Positions 21,351 to 33,275 of a stretch of DNA of 64,000 bases are shown in pieces. The DNA comes from Azolla caroliniana (taxonomy: Eukaryota; Polypodiophyta): the NCBI GenBank assembly GCA_043228905.1, contig JBHGNT010000018.1, positions 806,001-870,000 of the forward strand, given 5' to 3'. The notes under the pieces are model-generated. The model saw nothing but the letters and a program-made list of their open reading frames with translations, made no database searches and was not told the origin of the DNA. The position numbers and the translations under genes were made by a program. Within the stretch, counting starts at the first letter, position 1. Every line of letters begins with the position of its first letter.

Positions 21351-22786
21351 ACCCATGACCTTCTAGGACAACCTTACCAACTCTCTCTCTCTCTCTCTAC
21401 GATCAACCAACTTTCTCCACATTGTTGTATTAGCAAGCAAGGTTTTGGGCCCCCTAAGTGGGGCATATTTAGTTTGTAGAAATTTGAATTCTATTTATTA
21501 CTCGGGGAACTTGAAATCTAGGTGCACCTCATATATCTTTAGTTTTACATCCTAGATTTTAGATGCCTTTTGTATTTTTTTGTATCTATGTACTTTAGAT
21601 ATTGTGCATTACAACTTCATAATAAACATAAGGCAAATGAATATGTATAACCTTAAGATCGCATCAATGACAAAATTGTTTTTTATAAGAATGAACTCTT
21701 TATTTTCAAAAGGTTGATTCACATCACAATGAAGAAGAAATGAAAGTATTTGATCTCTTCTCTATCTTTAGTCTCATAATTTTGCTTGCAAAATATGGGG
21801 CATTGTAAGCAGAGAAATTTTTCAAGTAGAAGGGAAATCACCCTTTTGTTTTGATTTGTCATTTATATAATTGGAGGAGAGAGAAAGGAGTATGGCATAG
21901 TGCGTGAAATGTTATGATTCACAACAAACATTGTATGTGCAAATGGCAATTTTTTCATGGTTGTAATCTTTGCTAGATCTTCAACAACTTCTAGTTCATC
22001 ACCAACTTGTAAGTATGCATACGGCATTGTACAACCTACTATTATATACAAAGGGATGATACACATTTTTTATTTGGAATGGACATTGGGGGGGGGGGGG
22101 GGGGGGGGCGGGGGCAATAACGTTGTAGATACATTCAATGTGGAAGGGACTTTGGGAGGACATCAAATGCACAATAAAAAACAATGTCACAAATGCACAT
22201 AGTATATGACACATGGGGAGGACTTCAAACAAGAAGCAACCCATGGTAAAGAATTGATACCACCAATGCAGAGAATATATGAGACCAAAATGAGAAGTCC
22301 AATAGTTACCACATTGTCTGGCACTCATAAACATATGCCAACAATAGCGTGGCCATTGTGCGCCAAATGAGCGAAGGTTATGTATCATGTGGGCATGGAG
22401 AACATTTGTAAACGAAGGGATAGTGATATGTTTATAGGGAGAGAGAAGTTCTAAGCAAGGAATAGTGTGTTCATGAAAAAGAAGATGAAGAATCTCTTTT
22501 TGTGAATAGTGAGATTTGTTTTCCTTTCTATTACAGTGGGCAACTTCCTTATAAGGTGAGGAATTAGTGAATGCAATGGATATATGTATGTGTGTGTGGG
22601 CACACTTCTTTTTTGGAGGTACATCATTCATACTTAATCAATCAGTGTACTAAAGAGATGATCTTCAATGAAACAACACTTGGTTTGTTTAATATACAAA
22701 TAGTTCACAATTAAGTGGTACTTAACATTATTAATCAATCATTTGAAGAAGGGGGCATTCATATTGCCCTTAGTGTTCAAGGAAAA
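21351..22786. other. upstream region of the tetraspanin gene
   Basis: Starts with a short CT tract (21,381-21,397). No gene recognised. An uninterrupted run of 21 G (22,088-22,108), followed by c and five more G, is the only striking element. The rest is AT-rich. Confidence 0.4.
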
Positions 22787-24518
22787 ATGGGTATTGGACA
22801 ATCCCAATCTGCTTCTACACCAGATCCTGAAAATGTGTCAAAGGCGGGTATGGATCTTGGATTTTATTCATGGTTTTTGATTGTTCAAAATGTGATAGGG
22901 TTGTTGTTGTCAGTGCCCGTGCTTGTGATTGGGATATCTTCTTTGGTGCACAACAATGAATGTTCCAAAATCTTGGACAAGCCCACTATTGTAGTAGGTG
23001 CACTCCTCATGTTCCTTTCATTAGTAGGCTTATGTTTAGCCATTTCTAGCCATGGCGAAACCAATGCACTCAAACGAAATTGTGGCCAACTTATCATCAT
23101 GTTTTTACTCGTCATTCTGCTTTTTTGTTTTGCCATTTTCTCTCTGGAGATCACCAATGAGGACCTTGCACATCATATCACCACAGCCAATGGCCAAATC
23201 GTAACAGAATACAGACTATATGAGTACCCTAAGTGGATGCGGCATCGAGTGGTTCAACCATTAAAGTGGGCTAACATTAAGAGTTGCCTTATTCACAAGA
23301 ACATTTGTGGCACCATCAGTGTTGCTACCAACCTCACTCCTATACAGGTAAGGTACAAATGTGGTAAAACAATCTTCCTTGTGCTAGTTGTTTGCATCAT
23401 GTGGATAGAGCCATATCAACAAAGATGCAAGCCTAAATACAATGGGTTTCATTAGAACAAAAAAGAATTATAAACAACTCTTATATGTCTACCCATAAGG
23501 AGAGATGACATGAGCATTTAGATTAAATTGCAATGTTGTTGATGGGCCAAAAGGTTGAAAAATGCTTGGGAAGTTTATCATATAAATGTTTCTTCGAGGC
23601 CTATTCAAATACCCTTCTTTACAAGTTTATGGACAAAATTAAACCCTTAAATTTGTAAATGTCCCTTTCAAATGATATGTAAGAAATCATATTAGTGTCA
23701 AAGCTAATAACAATCGTCGATGTAGGGGAAAAACTTCATAGTAGTTGGTAGTTTTTCTTTAATTTCCTAAATGTCGTTGAGCTTTCGTTGTTTCCCTAAG
23801 TATCCTTTGTCAACTCCCTAAGAGTACTTTTCACTATTTTATTCATACAACTCACACAAGGAAGATTGCTTTCATACAACTAGCACACAGACTGTGACCT
23901 AATGTAGTAGATGTCAACTTGCACTATTCTTGTGCCCTTGTAAGAATTCAATGTGATATCATTATAATTAGTGGACAATATTGTAAATGTTAATGTATTC
24001 ATTATACCCCAAATTGCCACTTTTATGTATAGGGGGGATGTTGCAAACCACCAAGTGCTTGCAATATTAGCTACGTGGATGCATCATCTCAAAGACAAGA
24101 ACCCTCTAAAAGAAATATAGTGGAAACCAATGAAGTTTCAAACAAGGAAGCACCTATAATTACATGCCTTCATGAAAGTAAAACATGGAATACACAAGAA
24201 ATAGATTCTTTGAAGGGAGATGATACTCATATAATCAACACAGCAAGAGATATTATCAATATGACCTCGACTTATGATGTTGAAGAAGATAATGAAGAAA
24301 TTCTAAGCAAAACCATACATGCATATACACATGATTGCAATAATTGGAGCAATGTGCCAACCAAATTATGCTTTGATTGTGACACATGTAAAGCTGGCAT
24401 ACTCCAAAGTTCTATGGACCATTGGCACAAATCTGGAAAGCTTTATGTTGTATTAGTGATGATCATGATTGTCCAATATGCATTCTTTGCTTGTTATGGA
24501 TTTAAAAGTGATAATTAG
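22787..24518 (+). CDS. plant tetraspanin with an enlarged second extracellular loop (exons 22,787-23,347 and 24,033-24,518)
   Basis: Exon 1 (ATG 22,787) ends ...LTPIQ at cag|gtaagg. The intron (23,348-24,032) ends tatgtatag. Exon 2 begins GGCCKPPSACN in phase 0. Total 348 residues. Four membrane segments: about 30-51, 66-87, 101-121 and 323-343. The plant tetraspanin signature GCCK(P) is at 189-193. CDTCKAGIL near 303-310 and the helical SSMDHWHKSGK that follows are also typical. The single intron just before GCCK matches plant TET genes. Tetraspanins organise membrane microdomains in plasma membrane and endosomes. Plant members are usually 265-290 residues. Here about 65-70 extra, mostly charged residues (about 205-287) lie inside loop EC2. 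The start is the first ATG in frame; earlier in-frame sequence has none. Confidence 0.88.
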
Positions 24519-25443
24519 TTGCATTCAAGTGGGCCTATCAAATGTGGGACATTGACATACACATGCATGTATTCAACCCACAAGCACAAAGAAGTACATG
24601 GAAAAGAAAACTACATTTGGCACAAGAAACTTAATTTAATCTTATTGCATTTCATAGGTTAGATACTACCAAATGAGTAATGGTTGGTGTGAGTGCATAA
24701 TCTTCGGTGCACGTGCATGGATTCACTTGCAATGTTGGATCCTTTGATAGTTCCAATCAAGGAAACATTTCCAATTAATGATTTTGTTGTATTGTGGTAT
24801 TATGTTCTTGAATTATATTTATGTTCATTCTCCTCTCATAAAATCTAGTGTTTGGTTAAGGATAGTATCCCTACAATCCTTGGAAATTCATTAATGTGAG
24901 AACCGCCCTTGTAAGAACATGAACATGTAGTGGTATGCATTTGATTCACGTTTGCTTTCATTGACAAACTAGTTTATGATGCAAAAATATGAGTCTTCCT
25001 ATAGTACTATCACATGATTATATTTTAGCTCAAATGCTTGAAGCTTAAAGACATCAATGAAGATCATCAAATGCAACATTGGTTGATTCCTAAGAAGCTT
25101 ATACATTGTCATGTGGATTTGACAACATATGTGCAACCTTCTATATCACAAAAAAACAAATCACCTATAATGACATATGGGTTGTTGCTTAGCATCGTAA
25201 AAGTAGATGCTAACAACATAAAACGAGAAGCCATATGCAAGATGGGGTGTCAACAACGAAAAAGGTATTATGACCAAAGATATGAAACACTAATGAAATA
25301 TTTGGATTTGGCATAGGCTCTTTATTGACATTATCAAGTCCCTTTATGCAATTATGAATAGTCTAGAAGGATAATCCTCATATTTTTAAGCTGCAGAAAT
25401 TTGCAAATATGTTTGAACGAGGTTTATTAACGTCTATAAACTT
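24519..25443. other. 3' flank of the tetraspanin gene; nothing firm
   Basis: A 92-codon open stretch at 25,038-25,316 (MKLKDINEDHQMQHWLIPKK...) has no family I recognise and no clear splice context. Otherwise AT-rich non-coding sequence. Confidence 0.35.

Positions 25444-25519
<76 letters not shown>
25444..25519. repeat. (GT)n microsatellite, about 37 units
   Basis: An uninterrupted GT dinucleotide run, pure over about 74 bases. Likely length-polymorphic and prone to Z-DNA formation. Confidence 0.95.
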
Positions 25520-25523
<4 letters not shown>

Positions 25524-25702
25524 TGCAATATGAAGTAATTCATGCCAGTGTTTTACTATTTGAATATTAGTGTTGGGGAGTCATATACAATAGTTTAAAG
25601 GTTCTTGATTCTTCATAGGAATGCAATAATATTTGGATCCCATCAATATGATTGTTATGATGGTAACCCACATGTAGCAACCTTCATAGCACACATGTTT
25701 AT

Positions 25703-26813
25703 GTGGGGAAATATGACATCAAATTTCACCATCTAGCTACCAAATACATACCAATATATGACATGTTTATGTGGGGATATGCTGACCATAAATGGTATAT
25801 TGACCCAATGATTGAGGAAATAAAGACACATTGGAAGTTGTGGGTGTTGGCTAAAAAAACGGTATTCAAATTAGAATGGGATCCAATTGATTATCAGTGG
25901 ACAGATCCTTTTACGGGTAACAAGTTTAATTTCTTCAAATATTCTGTACAGTTAGGAAGACATGTGCTTTCAAATACACGAGATGTGTTACCGATTGCAT
26001 TTCAATATTGGAATCAACAAGGTTTTACTCCCAAATTCCTTGCAAACTTCTGGGTTGTATTATGGGCAAGAAAACAACCACATCAAATTTTGCATGTACA
26101 ATGGTTACTTGTACACTGGGCCTTGCCGGTTGGCACATGGCTGCATAGGATGGGAGTAGATTCTACTTGTGCACGATGCCATTTACAAATGGAAACTCAA
26201 AAACATTACTTATGGGAATGCACTGAGTCTCAATTGATATGGCAACGTCTCCTTAGAATCTTTGCTAAGTATTTCCCCCCATTGGTTTTCACTTGGGGCA
26301 TGGTGGTTTGGACATCTCTTGTTCGTGATGCATTTCATTACGACACCGAATCTATGGACCATGGATTTTACACTAAATCTGGAAGAGTTCATACATTACC
26401 ATTGTTGTCATTACAGTTTACAGGAATACGAAAGGAAGTCCAACTAGTATGGGAGATACTGAGTAGTACCACTATATATCACATTTGGAAGGTTAAGTGC
26501 TCTCTCATTTTCCATCAGATTAAAACACCACCGGGCTTAAATGGTTTCAAATATTTGGTTAGACATAGTTCATACTTTGAAGGGACAAAGGGATGGTATT
26601 GTTGGAGATTCTGATGCTAAAATTGCTCAACAACATGAGTTTATCACTATATGGAAAGTTGCTCCATTCATGACAACCAATTGTGATAATCCTTATTGGC
26701 ATTTTCAACCTCCGAAATGGTTGTTTCCCCCACCGATCACATAGAATTTAAAATATTGTAAAAATGGTTACACTAATGACAGGATATCTTCTTTAAAAAT
26801 GGAAAAAAAAAAA
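25703..26813 (+). pseudogene. LINE ORF2 3' end with A-rich tail
   Basis: The open frame 25,703-26,614 encodes the C-terminal part of a plant LINE reverse transcriptase. It has FWVVLWARKQPHQILHVQWL, then the zinc-binding CARCHLQMETQKHYLWEC (CX2C...H...C), WGMVVWTS and IYHIWKVKCSLIF. A frameshift near 26,560 moves the reading to 26,541-26,744, which ends ...WHFQPPKWLFPPPIT and a stop. An A-run follows at 26,801-26,813, consistent with a LINE 3' end. The copy at 46,843-47,422 ends with the same phrases, so both belong to one family. The upstream RT core is missing: typical 5' truncation. Confidence 0.75.
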
Positions 26814-27599
26814 CCATAGTTAGCTCTCACATGCATGGTGGTGCTCTCCATCCATGCATTGGCCCAATCCATCATAATCATGCTATGCTAGTAAAACCAA
26901 ACAACCTTGGCCTTCATTGTTTATATTAAACATAAAAACAACTTGCTAGAAATATAATCAAATACTAAGAAATAAAAATTTGACACTTAATGTAAGCAAA
27001 AAATATCTCACATTGAACTAACTCACACACGTTAGGCTTGACAAACTTCTTTCGGGGTCTCCCCTCCCAACAATGTCTTTATCCTTGCACGCTTAATTGT
27101 TATGAGTCATGACCATCCAACCCCAAAACCTTTAAATGTTAGGGACCAAGCTCACAAATCACTGATTGGCATCACCTTACAATACCTACATGTCCACATG
27201 CATACGTGTTATATCACTTGTTGCAGAACTTCAACATGAGGCGAAAACCCATGAAGATGGTTTACGATATGCATACACGTGCATAAATAAGAACATACAA
27301 ACAGACATGCATGCATCGGTACATTTTTACATACATATATACCTACATATCTATGTACATGATAATATGGGATTGTCGGGGGAAAACCAATATGAGTTGG
27401 AAGTTCATTGCTTATAGTCCATCCATGTAGTTCATTGAGCTCAACAAGGTTATGCCAGACAAAAGCCAAATGAGCGAGGAAGGATAATTCGGTGCAAGGA
27501 AATCCACGAGGAACACATCCAAAACATACACATACAAATACACACAGAAACATAGACACAGATACATGCACATGCAGATATACACATACAAATATAGAT
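26814..27599. other. no gene seen
   Basis: AT-rich spacer. Towards its end it becomes rich in cataca/acatgc words that grade into the adjoining microsatellite. Confidence 0.4.
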
Positions 27600-27673
27600 A
27601 CACACACACACATGTAGATAGACATAGACATAGACATAGACACATGGACATGGACATAGACATGGACATGGAC

Positions 27674-27728
<55 letters not shown>

Positions 27729-27760
27729 TGCATATGCATACGCATACTCTATGCATACTC

Positions 27761-27797
<37 letters not shown>

Positions 27798-27835
27798 TGC
27801 ATATGCATATGCATACGCATACTCTATGCATACTC

Positions 27836-27884
<49 letters not shown>

Positions 27885-27922
27885 TGCATATGCATATGCA
27901 TACGCATACTCTATGCATACTC

Positions 27923-27977
<55 letters not shown>

Positions 27978-27981
27978 TACA
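27600..27981. repeat. CACATA-based microsatellite with higher-order structure
   Basis: Runs of catacacatacacat alternate with a complex block, catgcatatgcatacgcata then ctctatgcatactc, that recurs three times. The tctatgcat core sits at 27,748, 27,823 and 27,910, that is 75 and 87 bases apart. Preceded by gacata/gatac variants from about 27,545. The open frames across it (His-Ile or Met-Cys dipeptide runs) are artefacts of the repeat. Confidence 0.9.
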
Positions 27982-28029
27982 ATGAAATTGTTGATCATGA
28001 AATGAGTCGATTTATCATCGAGTGTTAGA

Positions 28030-28267
28030 TTTTATATGTAGTTTTAAGGGGGAGGATGAGGAACAGAGAACTTCTGGCTAGGGTTTGAACGCTCGACGAC
28101 TCTGCTCTGCTTCATATCGCGATCTCCTCCTCCTTCTTCTCTTTATTGTGTGGTTCTTGGCAAAGATTTTCGTCATATATATATATATATTGCACAACAA
28201 CGAAGAAGAAGAAGCTGATCCTGACGTTGACGTTGACGATCTGATCGCTCTCCCACACAGAAGACAG
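28030..28267 (+). promoter_or_regulatory. probable transcription start region and 5' UTR exon of the 29.1-kb gene
   Basis: Contains ctagggtttgaa (about 28,078-28,089), i.e. the telo-box AAACCCTA on the other strand, a frequent element of plant housekeeping promoters. Pyrimidine-rich leader sequence follows. A possible donor, agacag|gttcat, lies at about 28,267. The first coding ATG is 835 bases downstream after an acceptor-like gattcag (about 29,084). Inference only; no coding sequence is assigned to this exon. Confidence 0.4.
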
Positions 28268-29101
28268 GTTCATTCATCTCTGCTTCTCGTTTAAGAATTT
28301 TGTCCTTAGAAGACGTTAATATATCTTTCTTTCTTTCTTTCTCGCAATCTCTCGATTTATAACCTTTAGATATGGAAATATGCGTACTTTTTTTCTCAGT
28401 TGAAACAGTAATTCTCTGAGCATCTCCTGTCGATCTAAAAATATGAAAACCAATGGCGTATTTTTTGTGAATTCTCAAGTTATACCGTTGTAGGAATTGA
28501 TAAGATTGAATCTAACCATACCTTGCCTGGTTTTCCTGCAAACGGATTTTAGTTCGTTATCCATTTAAGTAAATTTTTAGTATATCAGTTGTAAGACTTG
28601 ACGGATTTGAAGACAAAAAAACATAGTTTTTTAGCTGATTTTCTAGCAAGTTGATCCTTATAATCTGATTCTCCTAGTCCGTTTTGTTGATTTTCTTGAA
28701 AATTGATCCTTGTATATTTCGATCTGCATTCAGTTGTGTATTACAGTCTCTTTCAGATCCTTATTCATTGATGGAATAATTTGACTATACCATTGTAAGA
28801 GTTGATGGATTTGAAGCCAAACATAGTTTTATAACTCATTTTCCTGGAAATTTATGTTTCTATTATTAAATTTGTTTATCCAGTTCGGTATATCAGATCC
28901 TTGTTCATTTTAACTTAATTCAGTTGTTTGTGAATGAGATTCTTAATACTTATTCATTGAAGCATTAACTTGATTTTGAATCCAGTTGTGACATATATAT
29001 CAAAGTTCCCCGAATCCTTATCCTTTGAAGCAATACTTTCATTTTGCAAATTTCTACCAAAGGTATAATTTTTGTATGATTCAGAACCTCATTCATTGGT
29101 G

Positions 29102-30260
29102 ATGGCTCAATGGTGGCATGCTAGTCCACACTATCACGCTGTTCACCAAGATTTGGCATCATACAGCACGTTACACAATGTGAAAACCTTATGTACAATG
29201 GCGGCACGGTCTTTCCTCTCTAATACTCTGGTTTGGGAGGATTTCATTTTTGGACCATGTTTGGATAAGCCATTTTCTCCTTCAAGGCGATTGATTATCA
29301 CTTGTTTTTGTGACGACGACCCACATTTCCCTGAGCATGTGTTCGAAAAGGACAGTAATATGATGAGCCTAAGGACAAAGCTAGAGATGAGATATAGTCC
29401 ATGGGCAATTAGCATGATGGATGGTCTTGGAAAGCGAGATAAAAGGATGGTTAAAAAAGAGTTCACTGGAGGGCCGACTGGGGGCGGTAATGGAAGGAAT
29501 GATGATGGTGGTGAAGGTGGTGGCGGTGATGGAGACGAAGATGGAGATGAGGATATATATATCCTTCCTCTCTTAACGATTGCTTTTGCCGCTTTCCAAT
29601 TAGGTTATTGTGTTGCCGTGTGGATGAAAGACGAGAAATCGGACTTCAAATTCTTCCAGATTGGTATTGGTCTCTTTCTTTTGCTTACTTTGACTGCAAT
29701 TCGGTTGAATAGGTAAGCACACTATTGCTTTTACATTGTTCTGTTTTATTTATTTGCCTGAATATATGATATTTTTTATACATTGTGGGTTTTATCCTCT
29801 TCACATTATACATATATATGTATGTATGTATGTGTGTATGTATGTTTTGAAATCCTTTTTATTTTGATATTCTGTTTAAAAATCATTTTCACCATCACTT
29901 GTAAAACGCTTTGCAGCCAAACTGGATTGGATGCATATATATTAGGTTTGGGTGCCTCTCTCGGAGTAATGCTATGGACAGGTACTTAAAGAGTTATTTT
30001 CATCTAAATACGGTTTCTATTTTGTCATTCTCAATACTCATGTCATTTGTTGTGTATATATATCAAATCCAGTTATGATTATATAGTATGTTAGAAGGCT
30101 TTAAGATTGCAAACTCATTTAAGTGTTTCTTAATACTTCAGGTGAACGATGTTTAATGAGAAAAGGAGGGTCTGCTGGAATAGTCACTCTATTTTCAGGA
30201 ATTATGGTGGCCATATTTACACGTGCTTTATATGAAAATTTATTATGGAAAGGATGGTAA
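29102..30260 (+). CDS. unrecognised four-pass membrane protein, probably organelle-targeted (exons 29,102-29,712, 29,917-29,981, 30,142-30,260)
   Basis: Three exons join in frame through GT-AG introns (aatag|gtaagc...ttgcag|cc; gacag|gtactt...cttcag|gtgaac) to give 264 residues ending ...ALYENLLWKGW. The N-terminal 70 or so residues have few acids and many Ser, His, Leu and Arg, suiting a transit peptide. A middle part carries a Gly/Asp-rich linker (GGPTGGGNGRNDDGGEGGGG, about 130-155). Four hydrophobic segments follow: PLLTIAFAAFQLGYCVAVWM, FFQIGIGLFLLLTLTAI, AYILGLGASLGVMLW and SAGIVTLFSGIMVAIFTRAL. I do not recognise the family. The consistent splice phases (2 then 1) and the uninterrupted frame make it a real gene. 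ATG 29,102 is the first in frame after a plausible acceptor. Confidence 0.75.
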
Positions 30261-32169
30261 AAATAGCTGCCTACCGAATATTATCAATGGATGGATTGAT
30301 TGATTGGTTGGTTGGTTGGTTAGTTGGGCACTCATGTAAAGCTTGGTGGTGTAAAAAAAAACACTGACGCAAGAAAGAACCTGAAAAAATCTGGCTTTGT
30401 AAATAGGCGAAAAAAGCCAGGGTTGGATTTGATTGGATTGGATTAAATTGTGGAGTAGTTTATAGGTTGACTCAAAATTGTTCTACAGTGCAATGTTTTT
30501 ATTGCACCCTCAAAAAGCTGAAGTGCTAATGTACATGATTGAGGAAAGGAAAAAAGGTATATTTCAAAGGAAGTATATGTATATGTATACAATGCTCATG
30601 GATATAAAAATCTTAGAATCTAAGGTTTCAGTCTGTTTCACATTTGATTTGTTGGTGGCCATAGGAGTTAATCCTTGTTTGGAACAAAATGAACAAAGTT
30701 GCAGAGTCCAACAGTTGAATGGATGGTCAAACATACACGGGACTATGAATATAGTTCAAGTGCTTGTTTCATAGTAATGCCCAGATATTGTTGAGTTAAT
30801 TTTGGGAAACTATGAAAGTACCATTGAGTGTAGTAATGAATATATGCAGCTAAGCATATTTTTCAGAGGCCCATAAAGGTGATGTATTCACAACCTGATG
30901 GTCATGGTGGCTGCATAGGGGTGCTTTCATGAAAGTATTGTGGAATAGAGAGAGAGATATGATTAAATGGCTTCAATCTTGAGATCTCTAAAAATGGGAT
31001 TATGTTGGCAGGATATCCTTTTGATAGTTAATAATGGATATTTTTGAAAGATTGTGATGTGAGTCAAATTGTGTAGGTTATGTTAGAACTAGACAAGTGA
31101 TTCGTCATTCATGGAGTCTATGTCAAGGCAAAATGTATAGCTGAATACTTTGAAAAGCTAGAGTTCGCTGAAATAGTTGCAACTGACATTGACCTAATTA
31201 AAATTTTTTGAGATATTGAGAGATACATGACTTCATAGACTTTGAACAAATAGATTGAATCGCGAAAATAGTAGGATATGTTGAAAATTGAAATAGTATG
31301 GAATCCAAATGCTTAAATAAATAATATGAAAGTATTGACTTGGATTCCATGATGCTCTTCAATTGATATACAAGTCTGTAATACTCTGTGACATTATTAT
31401 TATGGAAATTATTTCTTGTATCTAAATGTGATGGCACATATACAATGTTAGTTTCTTATTTAGTTGATGCAATAACTTGAGTGTTTTACATGAATATGCT
31501 TTAAGTTTGGAAAAATATAGTGGATGAACGTCAAGTATCAAGTTCAAATTATTATTGCTGTTTGGTGGATATTCTTGGTGCATATCATTGTTTGGGTGAT
31601 ATATTGAAGGTATTATGTGAGTTAAAGTTTCTTGTTGTTGTATCACAACATGTTAAAGTTAAACATGACGAGGACCACAATAAAGAGTGAGGGAGGAGTA
31701 GAATGGTGGCGAACTAATGAGAGTGAGTGTGAGCGTGAGAGAAGGAAGTCACAAAATATGGATCCAATAACTCTATTTCTCACATCATCCTCCCTTGACC
31801 ACGGATCAACCAATATGCTTATATGACATTAGAAACACACAAGCATGACATGTGCATGAATGAGGTTACCTACAGTATTTGAATGTAGATGCATACACTA
31901 GATGGGTGTAGATGGTAGAGGCAATTCCTATATATATGTATAAAGATGGATTTTGGAACTCCTAGTTGCATGCAACCTTCTGGGGGGAGATTGTTGTGAC
32001 TAGGACACTAATGAAAACGCTAGTTGGGTAGATTACCATCTCGCGGTATCTAATACTATCCACACTAAGGACAGGCCAAGTGAGCTAAGGGCAATGCCAC
32101 TTTCTAGACTTGTATTGAACATCCAATGTACTATAGGCCCACGAAGTAAATCTTTCAACCTCTAGGGTC
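30261..32169. other. no gene seen
   Basis: Begins with the 3' UTR of the preceding gene and a gattgattggttggttggtt tract (30,294-30,325). The remainder is AT-rich with no supported ORF. Confidence 0.4.
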
Positions 32170-32264
32170 CTCATAGAGAGATATACGACTATAAGGTTGT
32201 TATATAATATATTACACAAATTATATAACAATCTTATGGTCGTCTGTCTCTATATGAGGATTGT
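32170..32264. repeat. short foldback (hairpin), arms about 39 bp
   Basis: Left arm tcctcatagagagatatacg then actataaggttgttatataa (32,170-32,208). Right arm ttatataacaatcttatggt then cgtctgtctctatatgagga (about 32,221-32,260). About 34 of 39 positions pair, around a 12-base loop. Small MITE or hairpin remnant. Confidence 0.65.
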
Positions 32265-32670
32265 AATTGTGGTGAGATCTTGAGATAGATTCAGTCTAGA
32301 TATTCTAGTATGTATGGCGATTGCTCTCAACATGTCATCTAATGTCAGTGCATAACAATCCCTCATTGCCCTTTCTCTTGAACCCAATGGGTTGCTCCAT
32401 ATACACCTCCTCAAGATACACATGGAGAAAAGTTGTTTTTACATTTATCTCTTTCGTCTTCATATCCTCCATTGATTGCAAGCAACAATTGCAACATCAT
32501 CATGTTTACAATTTTGAGAGAAAATTTAATCAAAATCTACTCAAGTGGTGGTTGTTGAGTTGAATCCTTTGGTGACAAAGCTGCAATTTATATGGTCACA
32601 CGTGTATAGTTCGTAGATCCATTTTTGGTAAGAAAAGATGAATGCTTCAAAACTTGTTGAACAAATTGCT

Positions 32671-33275
32671 ACATTGCTACATCGTCATAGAAGCAACTAC
32701 TACCTCAACAAGTTGAGCAAGCATATTGCCTACTCAGTCCTTGCACCTTTACCAATATGTGTATGTGCAATAATGGCACATGTTTTTTCTTATTGTGTGT
32801 ATGAGGAGGGGGGTGCCATTTGGGTGTGTGTGTGTAATCACGTATGTGCTATGTTCGTTGTGATGGGCAACACTTGTTCAGCCATCTTCTTACCAATGTG
32901 TGTGTGCAATAATGGCACACGTTTTTTCTTACTGTGTGTATGAGGAGGGGGGTGTCGTTTGGGTGTGTGTGTGTGTAATCACGTATGTGCTATGTTCGTC
33001 GTGATGGGCAACACTTGTTCATCCATCTTCTTACCAATGTGTGTGTGCAATAATGGCACATGTTTTTTCTTACTGTGTGTATGAGGGGGGTGTCGTTTGG
33101 GTGTGTGTGTGTAATCACATACGTGTTATGTTCGTATGCAAGGCTTGACATCGAGGCTCATGAGACCAATGTTGAGCAATGACAAGTGCAACCATTGCTA
33201 CATCGATATAGGGGCAATTACTACTTCAAAAAGTTAAGCAAGCTTGTTACATGATCTCATCCTTGCACATTTCCC
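32671..33275. repeat. 141-bp minisatellite, 2.7 copies, bracketed by an 80-bp direct repeat
   Basis: Units start accaatatgtg (32,751), accaatgtgtg (32,892) and accaatgtgtg (33,033), spaced exactly 141 bases, the third incomplete. Each holds caataatggcacatgttttt, a G-rich gaggagggggt and a gtaatcacgtatgtgctatg stretch. The sequence before the first unit (cattgctacatcg...ttgcacctttacc, 32,671-32,750) recurs after the last (cattgctacatcg...ttgcacatttcc, about 33,194-33,275). Confidence 0.9.

Noticed and set aside
22715-22786. Upstream extension of the tetraspanin reading frame
   Set aside because: No ATG before 22,787; the extension depends on a GTG start, unlikely in a plant nuclear gene.
27209-28005. 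Long ORFs on both strands with His-Ile, His-Thr or Met-Cys dipeptide runs
   Set aside because: They are translations of the CACATA microsatellite; no start context, no homology, and present in several frames at once.
28085-28294. 69-codon ORF with a hydrophobic start before the 29.1-kb gene
   Set aside because: Begins at TTG, not ATG. The region is better read as a 5' UTR exon with a splice donor.
27600-33140. CRISPR-like arrays from regularly spaced repeats
   Set aside because: Repeats are plant micro- and minisatellites without unique spacers; the genome is eukaryotic.
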